A DNA stretch of 64,000 nucleotides from Pieris napi (GCF_905475465.1 NC_062239.1:7440001-7504000); one strand, 5' to 3'. Shown: positions 9,341-22,001, counted from the first letter of the stretch. Notes: a model not told the origin generated them from the sequence alone. A program made the numbers and translations.

Positions 9341-10454
9341 TTAGTTAAGATAATATTTTCGTGACAAAAAGATGACAAGCGGAAATCAGACTTTTAAGAG
9401 CACTTCTCCTCGTTTTTAATGTTTTAATTATAAAGTAAAAATCAATACCTTTTTGTAGTTGAATTTATGTTTTTGAGAAATTAATAAATCTATAACCTTA
9501 GTTGAAATTTTGAAGGATTTAAAATATAATTAATATTATATTGATTTATTCTTGCGTAGTCCAAAAATAAACAAACAAAAAAAGATTTTTCTTAGAAACT
9601 TAGAGAAATTTAAAAATATAACCACTGAAACCTAAGTCGCGTGTCTAAGTGTAATTCGTCACGCTTTGCTTGTAAGATTTATTGAGAAATCTCTAGCCAG
9701 CTCTAACTTTAAAGAAAATTCTAGACTTAAAAATACCACTTTTAAATATAACATATTAAGAACATTAACAGTATATTATATGCATGTTCAATATTCGTAG
9801 ACAAAATTAGATGGAATTAAATTTTTATGTGGCAATAAATATATAATCAAAATGTAAAATGATGATTTTATAAATGATGTCGTGCCCCAAGCTTTGTCTC
9901 ATTAATTTGGTTGTAGGGTGATTCCAACAATTTTATCAATAATTATGTTCTACAGGCTGACACCATCGCGATCTCTATTGAAACTTTTTATCCATTCAGA
10001 CATAAATACATTGTCTCATAACTTTCACGATGGCATCTTCGACATGACTGCAGTACCTCAAGAGCAATTGCAGGGCAGGCGGGACGGGACTCACCTGAGG
10101 CTATCAAAGAAAGCTATAGCTTGAACTAGAAATTCCTGAGATCACCGCATTAAACCAAAACAGCTTTTAATAGAAAAATAAGTTTTTGCAGCACGATTTT
10201 ACAGTGTATTTAGTTTCACTGAAAAACCATAAACTGATATACTGCGACGAACCGGTTAGCGCCGGTATGTGCGCGTGTAATCAACTAAGTGCCGGATGTG
10301 TTTGGGAGGTCCATTCAAATTCAAAATTTATATTTGGCAAAGGTCGTGCTTCGTCTATCGGTATATAGAAAATATTGGGCTTATATAAAATCGACAAAAA
10401 ATCTGAAAGTATGTTTAAATTGTTCTAATTGTTTTGTACAAACGCAGACGCGAT
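9341..10454. other. Stretch with no recognised repeat
   Basis: AT-rich to about 9900. A more balanced patch at 9950-10130 follows a TTCTACAG 3' splice-like string and holds a 68-codon frame that matches nothing I know. It is too weak to call an exon. Confidence 0.4.
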
Positions 10455-10955
10455 GCCGGCTTTTTGACAATTGGTACTCTCTTTTCTTGAAGGACTCTAA
10501 GTCAAATTGGTTCGGAAATACTTCAAAAGGCAGCTGGTTCCACATAGTGGTGGTGCGTGACAAAAATTGCCTTAAGAAATGCTCAGTTTTAGAACGACGG
10601 ACGTCGAGGTGATACGGATGATATTTTGTATTCCGCCTTGACGTCTGATGATGAAATTCAGCTGCAGTCCAAACAACTCCTCTCAACACTCTCCATGGTA
10701 AATGCGGGAGACGACGCAGTGAGATCCCCACAAGCCCCTCGGATCACAATCCGACAAATCACAATTTGTCGTCGACGATTTGAATCACTCTTCGTTGAAT
10801 ATGATCAAGCGGTAGGAGTTGATACTGGGGAGCTGCCGCCCAGTGAGAACAGTACTCCATGTGGGGCCTAATTTGCGCTTTATAGAGCAAGCGGTGGCCC
10901 GGGGTGACGTACCGTCACTTAGCCTTTCCTTCCAAATGACGCGATACTGAACATC
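10455..10955 (-). pseudogene. CR1-like retrotransposon ORF2 C-terminal remnant, diverged
   Basis: On the minus strand the frame 10731-10381 reads AAEFHHQTSRRNTKYHPYHL, DVRRSKTEHFLRQFLSRTTT and MWNQLPFEVFPNQFDLESFK. These match the C-terminal domain of the copy at 48823-49665. Further upstream, in other frames, are RDVCWVAPHGVLFS-like remnants and a deletion near 10912. The 3' UTR and A tail are missing. It is an old copy, broken by frameshifts between 10731 and 10955. The domain belongs to the segment after the RT core; the RT catalytic motifs are absent. Confidence 0.8.
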
Positions 10956-11179
10956 ATTCGATAGACTTAGATTGATTTTAGATACCCAAAATATTTTAGC
11001 AATAAAATGCAAGTAACAATAAAACCTAAGCAGTTAGTGCACCCGTCTGGATTAGTATCTAAAATCAATCTAAGTAATCAAAATATAAAAGTCCGCTGTT
11101 CTACAGGCCTTCTATGAATATACTTTACACATAGTTAATATAAACAGAAGTTCATTTTACTTCGTAACCAGCTCACGGA

Positions 11180-11540
11180 TTAAAGTAAAGTAAAAGTATA
11201 AAATCATATAGGTAACATAATGTACACTTATGACTCGTCAGTAAAGAAATACAGTTCTCAAATCAAGGGCGTAGAACGGGAGACTAGAACTGGCAATAAA
11301 CTCTCCGCCACTCTTTTTAATCGCCATTTTTTTTACACAACGTTTGTAAGGAGCTGCAGCCATTACACCATGTTCCACATGACATATCAAGTAATTAATA
11401 ATAATAACATACATTAAAAAAAAAACAAAGACTTGTCCTCTATCAGCAGGAGGCATGGTGAAATAGGAGCACGCACTTACATTCTCGTGGGAACAACACG
11501 CAAACACAGTCGAAATAACCAATATCACCGCATACACGAA
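11180..11540 (-). mobile_element. Retroposon 3' end, family R-C
   Basis: Shared with 15246-15492 and 62693-63030. In the minus direction it contains CGTGTTGTTCCCACGAGAAT, CATGCCTCCTGCTGATAGAG, GTGGCGGAGAGTTTATTGCC and CATAAGTGTACATTATGTTA, and it ends in an ACTTT-type repeat tail near 11182. A sequence repeat at the 3' end and a variable 5' extent fit the 3' UTR of a non-LTR element or a LINE-dependent retroposon. The 99-codon open frame inside is not convincing as a protein. Confidence 0.65.
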
Positions 11541-12184
11541 TTATGAATTACACTCACTAATTATTATTTACTCGTATAGAGAAGATCCAAGTATAAAACG
11601 ACCTTAAATAGTTAAAGAAGCCAAGCGATAAAAGCTGAGAATTATAGCACATTATCCGTTATATACAGTGTAAATACACAAAAAAATACTCTCAGTGCGG
11701 AGTTATTAAGCAAACGCGCAATGTATCATAATATAGCCATTTAAATCTATTGAAGATACGAAACACGGGGGAAATATTGCAATGTTCGGGGTAATTTATA
11801 TGATTCATGGGCTATTACATCGCGTTATTGGACTTTTGAAAAAAAGCAACATCGTACGACAAAAGGTGTTGGTAGAATGTAATTTCAAATTCGGCGTTTA
11901 TCAGAAAATTGGTTGCCTTTTGTGTTTAGAACTATTAAAAAGAAAATAGTGTCTGTTTTAATGATGTTTATATATTCTCTGCTTAGCAATGTTAGTGGTT
12001 AAACTTTAACTCCATCGTGAGTCAATAAATGTCAATAAACGCAACTAACACTAATTGCTTTTACGATTGACGATGACACGTTTTAAACCAATAATTGTAT
12101 AGTATTGTAATAAAAAATGCACAGAAATATGCCTGTTGGTCCCGTAAAGACGGGACCTGAAATCTCGCGAACACTTTAATCTAT
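11541..12184. other. Stretch with no recognised feature
   Basis: No frame or repeat recognised. Confidence 0.45.
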
Positions 12185-12297
12185 TTTTTTTATGTAATAG
12201 GAGGCAAAAGGGCAGGAGGCTCACCTGATGTTAAGTGATACCGCCGCCCATGGACACTCACATTGCCAGAAGGCTCGCATCGCCGGCCTTTAAATAA
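12185..12297 (-). mobile_element. CR1-like non-LTR retrotransposon, 3' end only
   Basis: T-run, GCAGGAGGCTCACCTGATGT, GTGATACCGCCGCCCATGGA and GGCTCGCATCGCCGGCC match the family in antisense. Nothing of the coding region remains. Confidence 0.88.
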
Positions 12298-12552
12298 TTG
12301 GTAAGCTAAAAATTCTGTAACAGTAAGTTACTTAGTTAAATTCTTGTCGAAATTATAATCGTTTTCAATTCTCAAAACTGATCAATTAAGACAGAATTGT
12401 GTCTCTTTGTTGAAGGCTACAGGATTGTTTATTATGTTTAACTTTTATTATACTTATGTGTAATCGCGCAGTAGACAAAATCAGTATTATAGAAAAAATG
12501 TTTAGGAACTCGACATGTTCATTATAATAATAAGTAGTTACTCACGTAACCG

Positions 12553-12745
12553 TCGGTGAGATCGGGCCGCGCAGGACTTGTCATACATTTTCCAATTGCC
12601 AAACGTACCTACTAGAGAAGGGACAGGTCAAAAGTATCCGTAACTGACAAACGAATGAATGAAAGTGAATGACGCGAGAGAGGTATGTCAGAACCGTAGA
12701 AAGTGGAGATCCGTATTCTATGCGAGTTTTTAGATAGATAGATAA
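12553..12745 (+). mobile_element. Non-LTR retrotransposon 3' end with (TAGA)n tail
   Basis: Shares CTAGAGAAGGGACAGGTCAA and GTAGAAAGTGGAGATCCGTA with the minus-strand fragment at 45315-45480, where the same blocks occur in the same order. The right end is a TAGATAGATAGATA tract. A conserved 3' segment ending in a short tandem repeat suggests an RTE- or related-type LINE. The translation contains a TVASGDPYS-like piece in one frame and K-WRS in another, without a clean frame. Confidence 0.5.
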
Positions 12746-14334
12746 CATAACCTATGGCATCGGTAACGTTTACCATGGTGGAAAATGGACTTTTCAAATG
12801 CGCGCTCAGAGAAGTCGCGACCCACATTCAAACGATGTTATATTCTACACATACATAGTCTTAAAGGAATGAAACATTTCGATGGTATCTCACACACACT
12901 TGTTTAAATTTAAAGATGGGAAACGTTTACTGAGATTTGAGAGACCCTTTCTATTACTCGCTTTAGACATATAATAGTTTCGATAGAAATATTCTGATTA
13001 TCTTTTAAAGAAATCAAATTATTAAATTATATACGTTACTTGTACATTGTTTAAATTCATTTTATTTTAATCAAATAAACTGTATCAAGTAATTAAAAAA
13101 AAAATTATTGATAAATTTACTTTATCGTCGAAATATTGATACCAAATTATGAAAAACTTCCGGCTGTATTAATTTCAAGTCCGGTAAATATTTCGTTTAC
13201 CTTATTTAATAATTCAGTTAAAATATTTTATAAATGTTTTTACGTTATCAACACATATTAAACTTAAATCTCATTCGCATAATGGTTTACCTTGCCTTTT
13301 TAACTTTACAATAAATTAAATCCAATTGCAAACAATTACTATTATCATTTAAATATAAAGTGTAATCAAGATTCTACATTTCCTGTCTTTATACTAACAT
13401 CTATATCACAGCTATAATTCTAAAGACCATAAACTATGGTCTTATGCGACCAGCAAGCTTCCATAAACATTCTCTTGGCCAGAGTCTGTGGAACGGCGTG
13501 TTCCTTTACTTTATGCTACCCTTTACCACAGGCAAGATGCCAGCCTACTTCTTACTCGATCTGGCTTGATCATAAAAGCAATATCTATAAACTGTATGAA
13601 GTTTAATAAATTTGACATTCAGTATATATTTCCAAATAAGTTAACATAAAAAATATTTCTGAAGTAAGAAACTCACTTTGTTATTATAATGATGATTAAA
13701 GGTAAAATACGTGAATATAAAAGCATCATTATTAAATCCGAATATTTTTTTAGATAATATTTATAAAATATCGTTTTAAGTCATTACAAAAGGCGGTTTG
13801 TGTCACGTGACCGCTCGGTAACTGTTGTAATAGCTTTATTAGTTTGTTGTGGTGAAGGCTTAATTTTGTGTGTACCCACTATACAAATTTTCTTACAAAT
13901 ATGTGCGTATGTACGTTAAAGTTTAATACTTTTTATAACTCGTGGGTAGTGCTCATGCACTTTTATTTGTTTGTAAAACACCTATAAATCTTGGATGCTC
14001 AGAGAATATAAGTGTATATTTAGAAATTTTCTTAACTAAAAACAATAACTAACTTTAAAATATAATAACTAAAATGTTTTATTAAAAAGGAGTCCCTTTA
14101 GGCAAGGTTCCGAAGATACTGGCAGCGTTCCCCCTTTGAATAACTAGACTAATTAAAGAATCGGACAAAGGTCCGAGGTAGCTGCTACCTCTTCAGTCCC
14201 CTGTGATGTCGACTGACCTTAAAAAGCTTTAGCAAGGGTCTCAACACCGAATGAGACAAAATAATATTAGGAGCCTAGACTCTTGTATTTGCATGCTTTA
14301 GCTTTTTCAGCCGCATCACAAGCCGCACCAGCTC
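12746..14334. other. Stretch with no recognised repeat
   Basis: Mostly AT-rich. Two more balanced patches (13435-13570 and 14090-14330) match no family I recognise and have no long frame. Confidence 0.4.
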
Positions 14335-14388
14335 TGTTGTTGGTTCCATGTAGTAGATGGAAACAATCTATACATGGAACCAACAACA
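14335..14388. repeat. Short perfect hairpin
   Basis: TGTTGTTGGTTCCATGTA (14335-14352) is followed after 18 bases by its exact reverse complement (14371-14388). The loop adds a further 5-base pairing (TAGAT with ATCTA) after one bulged G. It has the size of a small-RNA precursor or a remnant foldback; no second copy is present. Confidence 0.8.
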
Positions 14389-15245
14389 TATTTACCAATA
14401 TATAGTGTTTCACCAAAGTTTCATATAAAATGTCGCGATCGGATCGATTGACGTCTCATAAGGCTTATATTTAAGTTAAAACGTGAATGCATCATTAAGT
14501 CCCACGCTGTGTGCCCACGTACTAAGCTTTAAAATAAAGTTAAGTCCCGCTAAATGAAATAAGTTTCGCTTAAGCTACAGCTCGGTTACGCTTTTATTGT
14601 CTCGCTTTAAAGTATTTTCATTAATATTTTATGGATTTTTTGTTTGACTTCCATTTCTTTTGTTTCGAACTTAAACGGATTTCCGGTTTGTACTGTTTAT
14701 AAACGACTAATGAACGTAGTTTGTGAAATTCGAATAATTCCAGATATATCAAATATTGTTGAAAAATGGCACACTATCTTTGTAATTTTCATTTTATTCA
14801 CAGCAAATATTAAATTAATGAGAAAGCTTACAAAACTTAACTTAATCATAGTTATTAATTTGACGTTTGTTTGGATTTAGATATGTCAGGTAATTAAACG
14901 CCATTGCTATGCAAGTAGTGTATAGAAACAAGAAAATAATATTATGTTAATATAGAAGTAATATCCAAGTAAATAGAGCTCGGGGCGCACCAATCAGTCT
15001 CGGGAAGTCGACTCAATCACTGCGGCGTTTCGATTTGACGTCTCATTTCCGTACGATGCTACTACGCTACTGTAAGATTTGTGTTCGTATTCTCAAAGAA
15101 TATAAAGATAAAATCATAATACAAATATTCTAGTTAATATTATAAATAAAAGTAACTCCTATATTTCTTTGCGTTGTACAAGTATTAAAGAGTAAAGAAA
15201 GGGTTTATTCGAATTCGATTCGGAGCTTGAAAATGTCGGTAGTAA
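14389..15245. other. Stretch with no recognised feature
   Basis: A 78-codon AT-rich frame at 14644-14880 has no recognisable family features. No repeats recognised. Confidence 0.4.
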
Positions 15246-15492
15246 ACAAGTCAAGGCAAGTCGAAATCATTTATTCATGTAGGTAACACAATATACACTT
15301 ATGAACGTCAATAAATAAATACATAGTAAATGCTAAATGCTTCTAATTTTACATTTACTGCCAGGTCTCAAATCAAGGACGTAGAACTGGCATGTAGGGA
15401 TGGTGAAATAGGAGCACGCACTTACATTCTCGTGGGAACAACACGCAAATACAAAGTCGAAATAACTAACATCACCGCATACACGAATTCAA
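15246..15492 (-). mobile_element. Retroposon 3' end, family R-C, internally deleted
   Basis: Has the R-C 3' blocks (GTAACACAATATACACTTAT, CAAATCAAGGACGTAGAACT) and then jumps directly to GGTGAAATAGGAGCACGCAC and ATCACCGCATACACGAATT. The ~170 bases between these blocks in the copies at 11180 and 62693 are missing. A CAAGTCAAGGCAAGTC tail is present at the left. Confidence 0.65.
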
Positions 15493-16094
15493 GTCCGACC
15501 AGTCACCACAAGTTGCACCCGTTCACGAGTAAGATGCATGGCCAGCCATCAGTCCCCTACCCATATTTAAGGGAGAGAGACGATGCATCGACTCCTACTA
15601 GTAGGCATAAGCCTTATTAGGGCTGGTATTTCTCTGCGTTTGCTTCCAGTGATCTTTCTTTATATAATCTACCCCTCCGCATCTTCAATGAAGTCATATA
15701 TTGTTCGTTATGGATTACAAGAAATGAGGGGAAACTTTTCCAACCATCTTACAGGTTGCAGAAAATAAATACTTCATTTATGGGCCTAAGTATACGCTGC
15801 TATAATGATTCCTAGTGAAATATTGGAACTGCCTTTAAACAGATTCAAAACACATATTAAAAAAACATGAATGTGTAAAGGTTACTACACAGTCAATGAC
15901 TATCTAGAAGATAAAAACGCTTGGCAATAGTTCGAATTATATTGCTATAATTTGTTACGTTATCTTTGAAATGTTGTGAATATGTGTGTAATGGTGAATG
16001 TGGTAAATCACAGAACAGATTTTTATATTTTTTTAACTTATTATACTTTAATGACGTTGTGGTTTATGACATTTTCTTTTGAATAATTGTAATG
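15493..16094. other. Stretch with no recognised feature
   Basis: Balanced composition at 15500-15620, then AT-rich. No family recognised. Confidence 0.4.
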
Positions 16095-16280
16095 TAGAGG
16101 GAGGGTAAAACTTGCTGAGTTTCTTGCCCGTTCTTCTCAGAACATCTCCTGGTAGTTTTGCGAACGGATGGCGTAGTCGCTCTTTCGCGAATTTTGTAAA
16201 CGTTTTTGATATTCATAAGCATGCCCTAAGACGCATGTAAACTGAATAAAATATTATTTTAATTTGATTTGATTTGATAT
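16095..16280 (+). mobile_element. LINE-type retroposon 3' end with (ATTTG)n tail
   Basis: CTTGCTGAGTTTCTTGCCCG and TTCTTCTC begin a block that ends GTAAACTGAATAAAATATT and then TTTGATTTGATTTGATAT. The GTTTCTTGCC-GTTCTTCTC motif followed by TGAATAAA and a TTTGATT tail is a common 3' end of lepidopteran LINEs. A diverged relative is at 55120-55280. Confidence 0.65.
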
Positions 16281-16965
16281 GAACTACTATGTCTTTCAGC
16301 CAAACGAATTATAGTTGGCATTGCATTGAAAGTCTAGGCCGTTAAGGTACAAATACATACAAAAAAAAATTAGCACCAAGTTAAGAATTAAATTACTAGA
16401 AATAAAATTGAACGACGTGAGAGTTAAGATGCATTTACCCGAAAGAATTTTGATTAGATCTCAAAATCTACTTTTTATATCGACGATCGATAAAGTATCA
16501 AAGAGTACCGTTTAAAGCTCATAAATTTAAATTTATAACCAGTAAAACTCTGCTTCTTTACACCTCCATTTCGGAAACATAAAAATTTAACACGCCATAA
16601 AGAAACCTTTGCTAGGGATTGCTAGTGATTGCTTCATTCCGGCATGTATAATTCTAATTATATTTTACAAGTACTTTAAAGGTTAAAGAATTACTAATTA
16701 TGACTGTATAGTTTTGGTTTGGTAAGAATACAATTAAAATTACCGCCTACTTAAGGTAATTGTGAAACAATGTTCTATGGACTTAACCTAAGCCCACAAG
16801 AGATTTGCATAAATTGATGACTGGGCGGGCTAAATGATAATAATATAATAAAACTACGATTAACTACATTAACTATATAAACAAAGAAGTTGTGTATTTC
16901 CTTGTTCCGAATGTGCATTCCACGGAAACTATATATTTTAGTGGTATTAATGTACCTATAAAAAA
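16281..16965. other. Stretch with no recognised feature
   Basis: AT-rich with nothing recognised. Confidence 0.45.
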
Positions 16966-17239
16966 ACCAGTGGCGCTACAACCATTCAGGTCTAGTCTAC
17001 AGATGTCTGTATCTGATATCGTGATTATTTGTTTTTAATAACAGTCATGTACGTAATCAGACTTTTGTTATCCACACGCCGTTGACATTTTGAGTGTATG
17101 TCATACCGGGTTCCTCACGATGTTTTCCTTCACCGTACGAGCGAGTGTTAAATGCGTCCATTGGTGCAAGGCCTGGGATCGCATTTACGACCTCAGGGAT
17201 GAGAGCCGCACGCTGAAGCCACTAAGCCAACATTGTTCA
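16966..17239 (-). mobile_element. SINE-B copy, full length but diverged
   Basis: The tail CAGTGGCGCTACAACC is at the left, the core GGGTTCCTCACGATGTTTTC is in the middle, and a tRNA-like head at the right reads TTGGCTTAGTGGCTTCAGCG on the minus strand. An insertion of about 30 bases lies at 17030-17065. The head keeps the A box, but the B box is altered (AAATGCGATCCCAGG). Confidence 0.85.
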
Positions 17240-17873
17240 CCATACTAGTAATATCTAAAGGAAAGATTTTTTTCGTATATAACGAATAAACTAAAAACTT
17301 TTTATCTAAGTCAAAACCTATTGTATTGACGGTTGTCATCGGATCGAAACTTATGGTAACTTAGAAATGCCGCGATGTCGATGTCCTTTCAACACGCGTG
17401 TTAATTGCCTAAATATAAAGAAAAATCAGTCATCAAACCCCTAATTTCTGTTCTGTTCTAATCCAATCTCGCTCTAGAAAACAATTATTGTTTGACCGTA
17501 TATTTTTACGTTCGTTTATATCACAGTAAATTGATTTTTAGTTAATAGAACACTAATGTAGCGTAACAAAACTTTTAAATGAAATAAATCGATTGAGAAT
17601 AAAAAACAAAAAGGTAAACTTCGTCGTAATAAAAAAGTTTAGCGCTGTTGTAATCGTCACTTAACGGAAGTATCCAAATTGAAAAATAGCAAAGCGTACT
17701 AAGAAAATTTCGTATAAAACTTTTTCCGGTGTTTATTGAGGAAGCTGATTTATAAGTGTATACTTTATTGGGTAATTTACCTCTTTTTTGCATTTTATGT
17801 ATTGCCTTTTTCTGGTAGCGTTTGAATCGTGTTTTGTTATACTGTCAAAAGAATTGGATCTACGTTAAATCTT
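17240..17873. other. Stretch with no recognised feature
   Basis: AT-rich with nothing recognised. Confidence 0.45.
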
Positions 17874-18132
17874 GACGACTTATTGGTCTAGTGGTTAGTA
17901 CCCCTGACTGCGAATCCATGGGTCCTGGGTTCGATCCCCGGCTGAGACGAACATCGATGTGATGAGCATTTGGTGTTGTGCTTAGGTCTTGGGTGTTTAA
18001 ATATGTATTTATATGTCTGTCTATCTATAATATGTATGTATATCAGTTGCCTAGTACCCATAACACAAGCTTCACCAGCTTAGCATGGGACTAGGTCAAT
18101 TGGTGTGAATTGTCTTTTAAACAAAAAAAAAA
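17874..18132 (+). mobile_element. SINE-A, full length
   Basis: Nearly identical to the copy at 5221 through the head (TTGGTCTAGTGGTTAGTACC, GGGTTCGATCCCCGG), body and 3' end (GGTCAATTGGTGTGAATTGT), and then CTTTTAAACAAAAAAAAAA. Both pol III boxes look intact. A short ATCTAC string on each side (17859 and 18131) could be part of a target duplication but is too imperfect to rely on. Confidence 0.9.
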
Positions 18133-19543
18133 TCTACAATACATACTATTTTATGATTATATATATTTTATATATATGTTACGTACATTGTATGTATTGA
18201 ATACTTATAAACAGTTTCCATGTAAAATTTGTATAGACTTTGATTACATAATATGGTAAAATATTTCACGTGAAACGGCATGACATCAAATAAACATTAC
18301 AAAAAAATCCAAAAACGTTTCAGAATAATCTTTCATTATGCTGAGTGGGCAAAAATCGTTTAGTAATCGGATTTGAGACAATTTATTTGCAATCAACTTA
18401 GTACATAAAATATTAAAACGGTCTCCGTAATCTGATTGGTTTTCCAAATAATAGTTAATTATTTATTGGCTTTTGTAGAATTGAATGAAATGGCACTGGA
18501 ATTGAATCTTGGTGATCTGGTTTCTTGATTTTAACATAATATAATCTTGTATGAATTATTACAGCCTCGTAATTAGCTAATTAAATATTAATTATGACTT
18601 ATTAACCCTAAGATTGACTTTTACATTTTTATTAATATTATTAATTTTTTATTACATTTTAGTGTTGTTTAATTTTAGTTAGTATGTATATTTCTAGTGT
18701 TACTATAATATTAGGTTTTTTTTTGTTATCAACACGCATCTGATGATACTTTATTCCACGAAATAAGCCACACCTTTTCAATCTTTGTATAAGTTAAGAT
18801 CTTTTGTTCGTAACAAATAAGGCTGCTTACCAAATAATTACAGAAAAGGGAAACTATAGACCTCAGGGGTTTGAGAATACAAACATGTATTATCAGTCAT
18901 AATGCGGATAAGAAATTTTCGTTCTCAGTTCTGCCCTGCGTACTTTATACGTTTTGAAATGAAATCCAAAACAGAGACAGAGAAAGAAGAAAAGAGTGCA
19001 AAAAAATGTAGTTCGTAGCATAAATTATGATGAAGAATGAAGGACTTTGGGGTAATTTATCAATATATTATTACATAGTATTTAAAAAACAAAATTTAAA
19101 TTTTTAAAAAATTAAAATATTTATAAAAAACAGTAATAAAATACATATATAATAAATTGACGGAATTTCGGACAACTAGTTTTTATATTAACATAGCTTT
19201 AATCAAACAAAAGGAATATCTATATTGTAACAGTGACTTTCAGATACCAGTGACACAAAATACGCGTCTCCTAATTCCCAAAGGTAGAAACATAAGCAAA
19301 AGTCACCTATAATAAGGCTCGTTTATTCCCCGTTAAGGGTCAAGGCACACCTGGAGTAAATTGAATTCTATGAATAAATTTTATACCCAGAATTTGCTTT
19401 AAAGTATGAGTGACAGCGGATCAGCAAATAAATTGTAATTTTACGTATCGGAGAAATATCGTCACTCCATTGATCGATATTACTTTTAATCTACTACACA
19501 CAACATGGTCCAACCTCTCAACTACAATGCTCAATCAGTACTG
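18133..19543. other. Stretch with no recognised feature
   Basis: Very AT-rich, with a TATATA patch at 18155-18178. No frame or family recognised. Confidence 0.45.
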
Positions 19544-19704
19544 CCTTGCGATTCTGTAACTCACTTTTCGAACTCACACAGCGGTTTTCGCATCGGCGGT
19601 CGCTCTCAAATCAGTCGTGAAGCGGTCATTTTATGATTTGGCATTCTGATAAACAATAAACTACAAGGTCCCACCTTTTGTGGGTGAGTTACAGAATCGC
19701 AGGG
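19544..19704. mobile_element. CWG-MITE, internally deleted copy
   Basis: The left terminus is CCTTGCGATTCTGTAACTCA and the right terminus is its near-complement ending ATCGCAGGG. CTG lies on both sides (19541-19543 and 19705-19707). The left half matches the arms of the hairpin copy at 53765 (GCGGTTTTCGCATCGGCGGT, ATGATTTGGCATTCTGATAA), but the right half is reduced to the terminus. The open frame here is antisense chance. Confidence 0.85.
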
Positions 19705-19707
19705 CTG

Positions 19708-20501
19708 TCCTACGTTCTCTGAACTTCCAACGTCAAGATGGCGTCTTGACCCCACTCGAGGCATTTGCTCTCCTTTGATCTGGTCTATCGAATCAAAATA
19801 CAAGATGATTCTTAAAAGTTATAAGAAATTTCATTGATTAACCAAAGCAACAATAAAAAATCAACGATAAATAATTGATTCGATCATAATATTTCCCGAT
19901 ATTCCTAGCATTCCCTGACATATGTACATGTTTTACTGGGACGTAAGACAGGAATGAACTATATTCTTGAACCATCCAGCATATTGCATTTTGTTGCCGC
20001 TCTGTGTCTCCTTTATCCTGGGAAATAATTATTGTAAGTTTTTACTATTAAAATCGTCACATTTGCAACGGCAGACTTGGCGATTTAAAAATTATATGTC
20101 TTCTCATCCGTTCTACATATAAGTTATATTTTGATGTAATGGTTTATGACATGCTTCATATACGTGACTTCTCACTGAGACAGTGACGCTTTGTTGACAA
20201 AGCACTATTAATTATTTATTTAATATAATATAATATCATAATATAATATAATTTTATTTAATATCTATTTATTTTGCACTTTGCTAAATAATAAAATAAA
20301 CAGTCTGTGACTTATGCCATACAATTCAGAGTTCGCAACATTTCATCGGAAACAAGAACTTATTACGGCAGGTCCCGTAAATAACAATATTATTGTATTA
20401 TTTTTAAAATGTGTGTTACAATTTCCATCACTCTCCCTTTTTACTCAGAATTTATCTTTGGCATCTTGTTCAAGGCATAATCTGATTATTTGGGATTCGG
20501 A
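19708..20501. other. Stretch with no recognised feature
   Basis: An AATATAATATAATAT patch at 20220-20256 is simple sequence. Nothing else recognised. Confidence 0.45.
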
Positions 20502-20697
20502 AAGAAGTGTTGAGCAAGTGACAAGAGCATGCGACTCTCAACCCTGAGGTCGTACGTTCGAATCACGGCTATGCACCAAACTATGTACGTAATGCCTCTA
20601 ACCCAAAACTCGGATCACTTACCTATTAAAAAAAGTAAATAAGATAACATGAATAATGAGAACCAGGCACAGAAATCTGAGGCCAAGAACATATATT
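20502..20697 (+). mobile_element. SINE-B copy, diverged
   Basis: The head retains GACTCTCAACCCTGAGGTCG and a B box GTTCGAATCACGG, then CTATGCACCAA. The core with GTGAGGAAACCG is lost. Pieces of the tail remain (GGATCACTTACCTATTAAAA, AGAAATCTGAGGCCAAGA). Confidence 0.75.
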
Positions 20698-21592
20698 GGA
20701 CGTGTATTTTTTTTATTTGCTTATGATTTCCTACAGCTAATTATTATACAATTTCTGAACAATTAGATTATACACATAAGCCTAAAACGCAATACAAATT
20801 CAAACCTAACTATAAAACACGGTAAACAACGATAACCTACTTATCCAAAATAGTGTTTAAGTTTTATTTTACAGTACTTGATTAGCACAAGAAACTTTTA
20901 AAAGTCGCTTCACTGTATTATTTTAGTTTTATGCAATGATTATTCTGATATTTAACCACAACTAAACGAGAAATATCCAACGCGATATGGCAGGTAACAA
21001 ATTGTTCGATCGCGACTAACTAATCACTGTATTGATTGTTCACAGTTTATAATGTAAAACAGTTGCTTAATATATCATAGTTCCCTTGTTATAGCCTTTT
21101 TATGGACTATTATCCATTTTTAATTTAAATAACAGATGTGATGTTAACTGTGCCCGTGTTGAAAAATAAAAATGAGGAGACGATTTCACAAATGAGAGGG
21201 AATTCATTATAAATGCGACTTTCCATTAATTTATTAAGTGTTCATGCCATTCAAGTACCTATCGTCCTCTCTGTTCATATTTCCTGTCCTAACCGCATCC
21301 ATTCCTTAAACACCACTCGGTATCTCTTGTCACACTTAAGTGAAGAAGGCGAGAAGAGAGAAGAGACCATTCTACATGCGCCCGCGCTGCAGAGATTTTC
21401 AACCGCCGACGCGTGGTCCCGCTTCTTGCTTTAACGCCTGCGCTTACGCTTTTGTTTGTGGTCTTCTCCCATAGAGACAAGTGAAGAGACGGAGTACTAA
21501 CCATGACTGGTCTTTCCATATTTATACGCCGCATACCACTTTACCCTCGGTCTACTTTTCTGTGTCCTCGCTACATTAAGGTTTGCCAGTAA
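20698..21592. other. Stretch containing an unexplained GC-rich island
   Basis: The region 21330-21540 is clearly richer in G+C than its surroundings (CGCCCGCGCTGCAG, CAACCGCCGACGCGTGG) but has no long frame and no partner in the window. The remainder is AT-rich. Confidence 0.4.
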
Positions 21593-22001
21593 TCTATAAT
21601 ATAAAAATGAATCGCAAAATGTGTTGGTAAGTATAACGTATAACTCAACAACGCCTGGACCAATTTGGCCAATTCTTTTTTTATAATATTCCTTGAAGTA
21701 CGAGGATGGTTCTTACGGAGAGAAAAATTGAGTGAAAAAGTCTAAAAACAACACTTTTCTATATTCCCATACAAAATATTCGTAATAATACTTAAAAGTC
21801 AATTTGAACTTTAATACCATATCATAAAATTCAAGTGTTAGTGGAGGGGTTCCGGGAAGGTAAATTTTTATTTTTTGACATAATGTATTTGTTGTCTTAT
21901 CAACTTTCTTTTTTTATCTTACTAGCTAGACCGGTGTCCCGAATAGCAGAATAAGTATTTAAAAAAAATAAAGAATCGACTGTTAGGCGGTACCTAGCTA
22001 G
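21593..22001 (+). mobile_element. Non-autonomous Helitron, group A, complete ends
   Basis: Starts TCTATAATATAAAAATGAAT after A and ends GGCGGTACCTAGCTAG before T, obeying the A-TC ... CTAG-T rule. It shares its interior with 3655-3997 and 58683-58975 (TCCCATACAAAATATTCGTA, TTTTTGACATAATGTATTTG, CGGTGTCCCGAATAGCAG). The 3' hairpin is shortened compared with the 8458 copy. No coding capacity. Confidence 0.85.

Noticed and set aside
9918..10124. 68-codon frame after a TTCTACAG string, as an exon
   Set aside because: No matching 5' splice site, partner exon or known peptide; only composition supports it.
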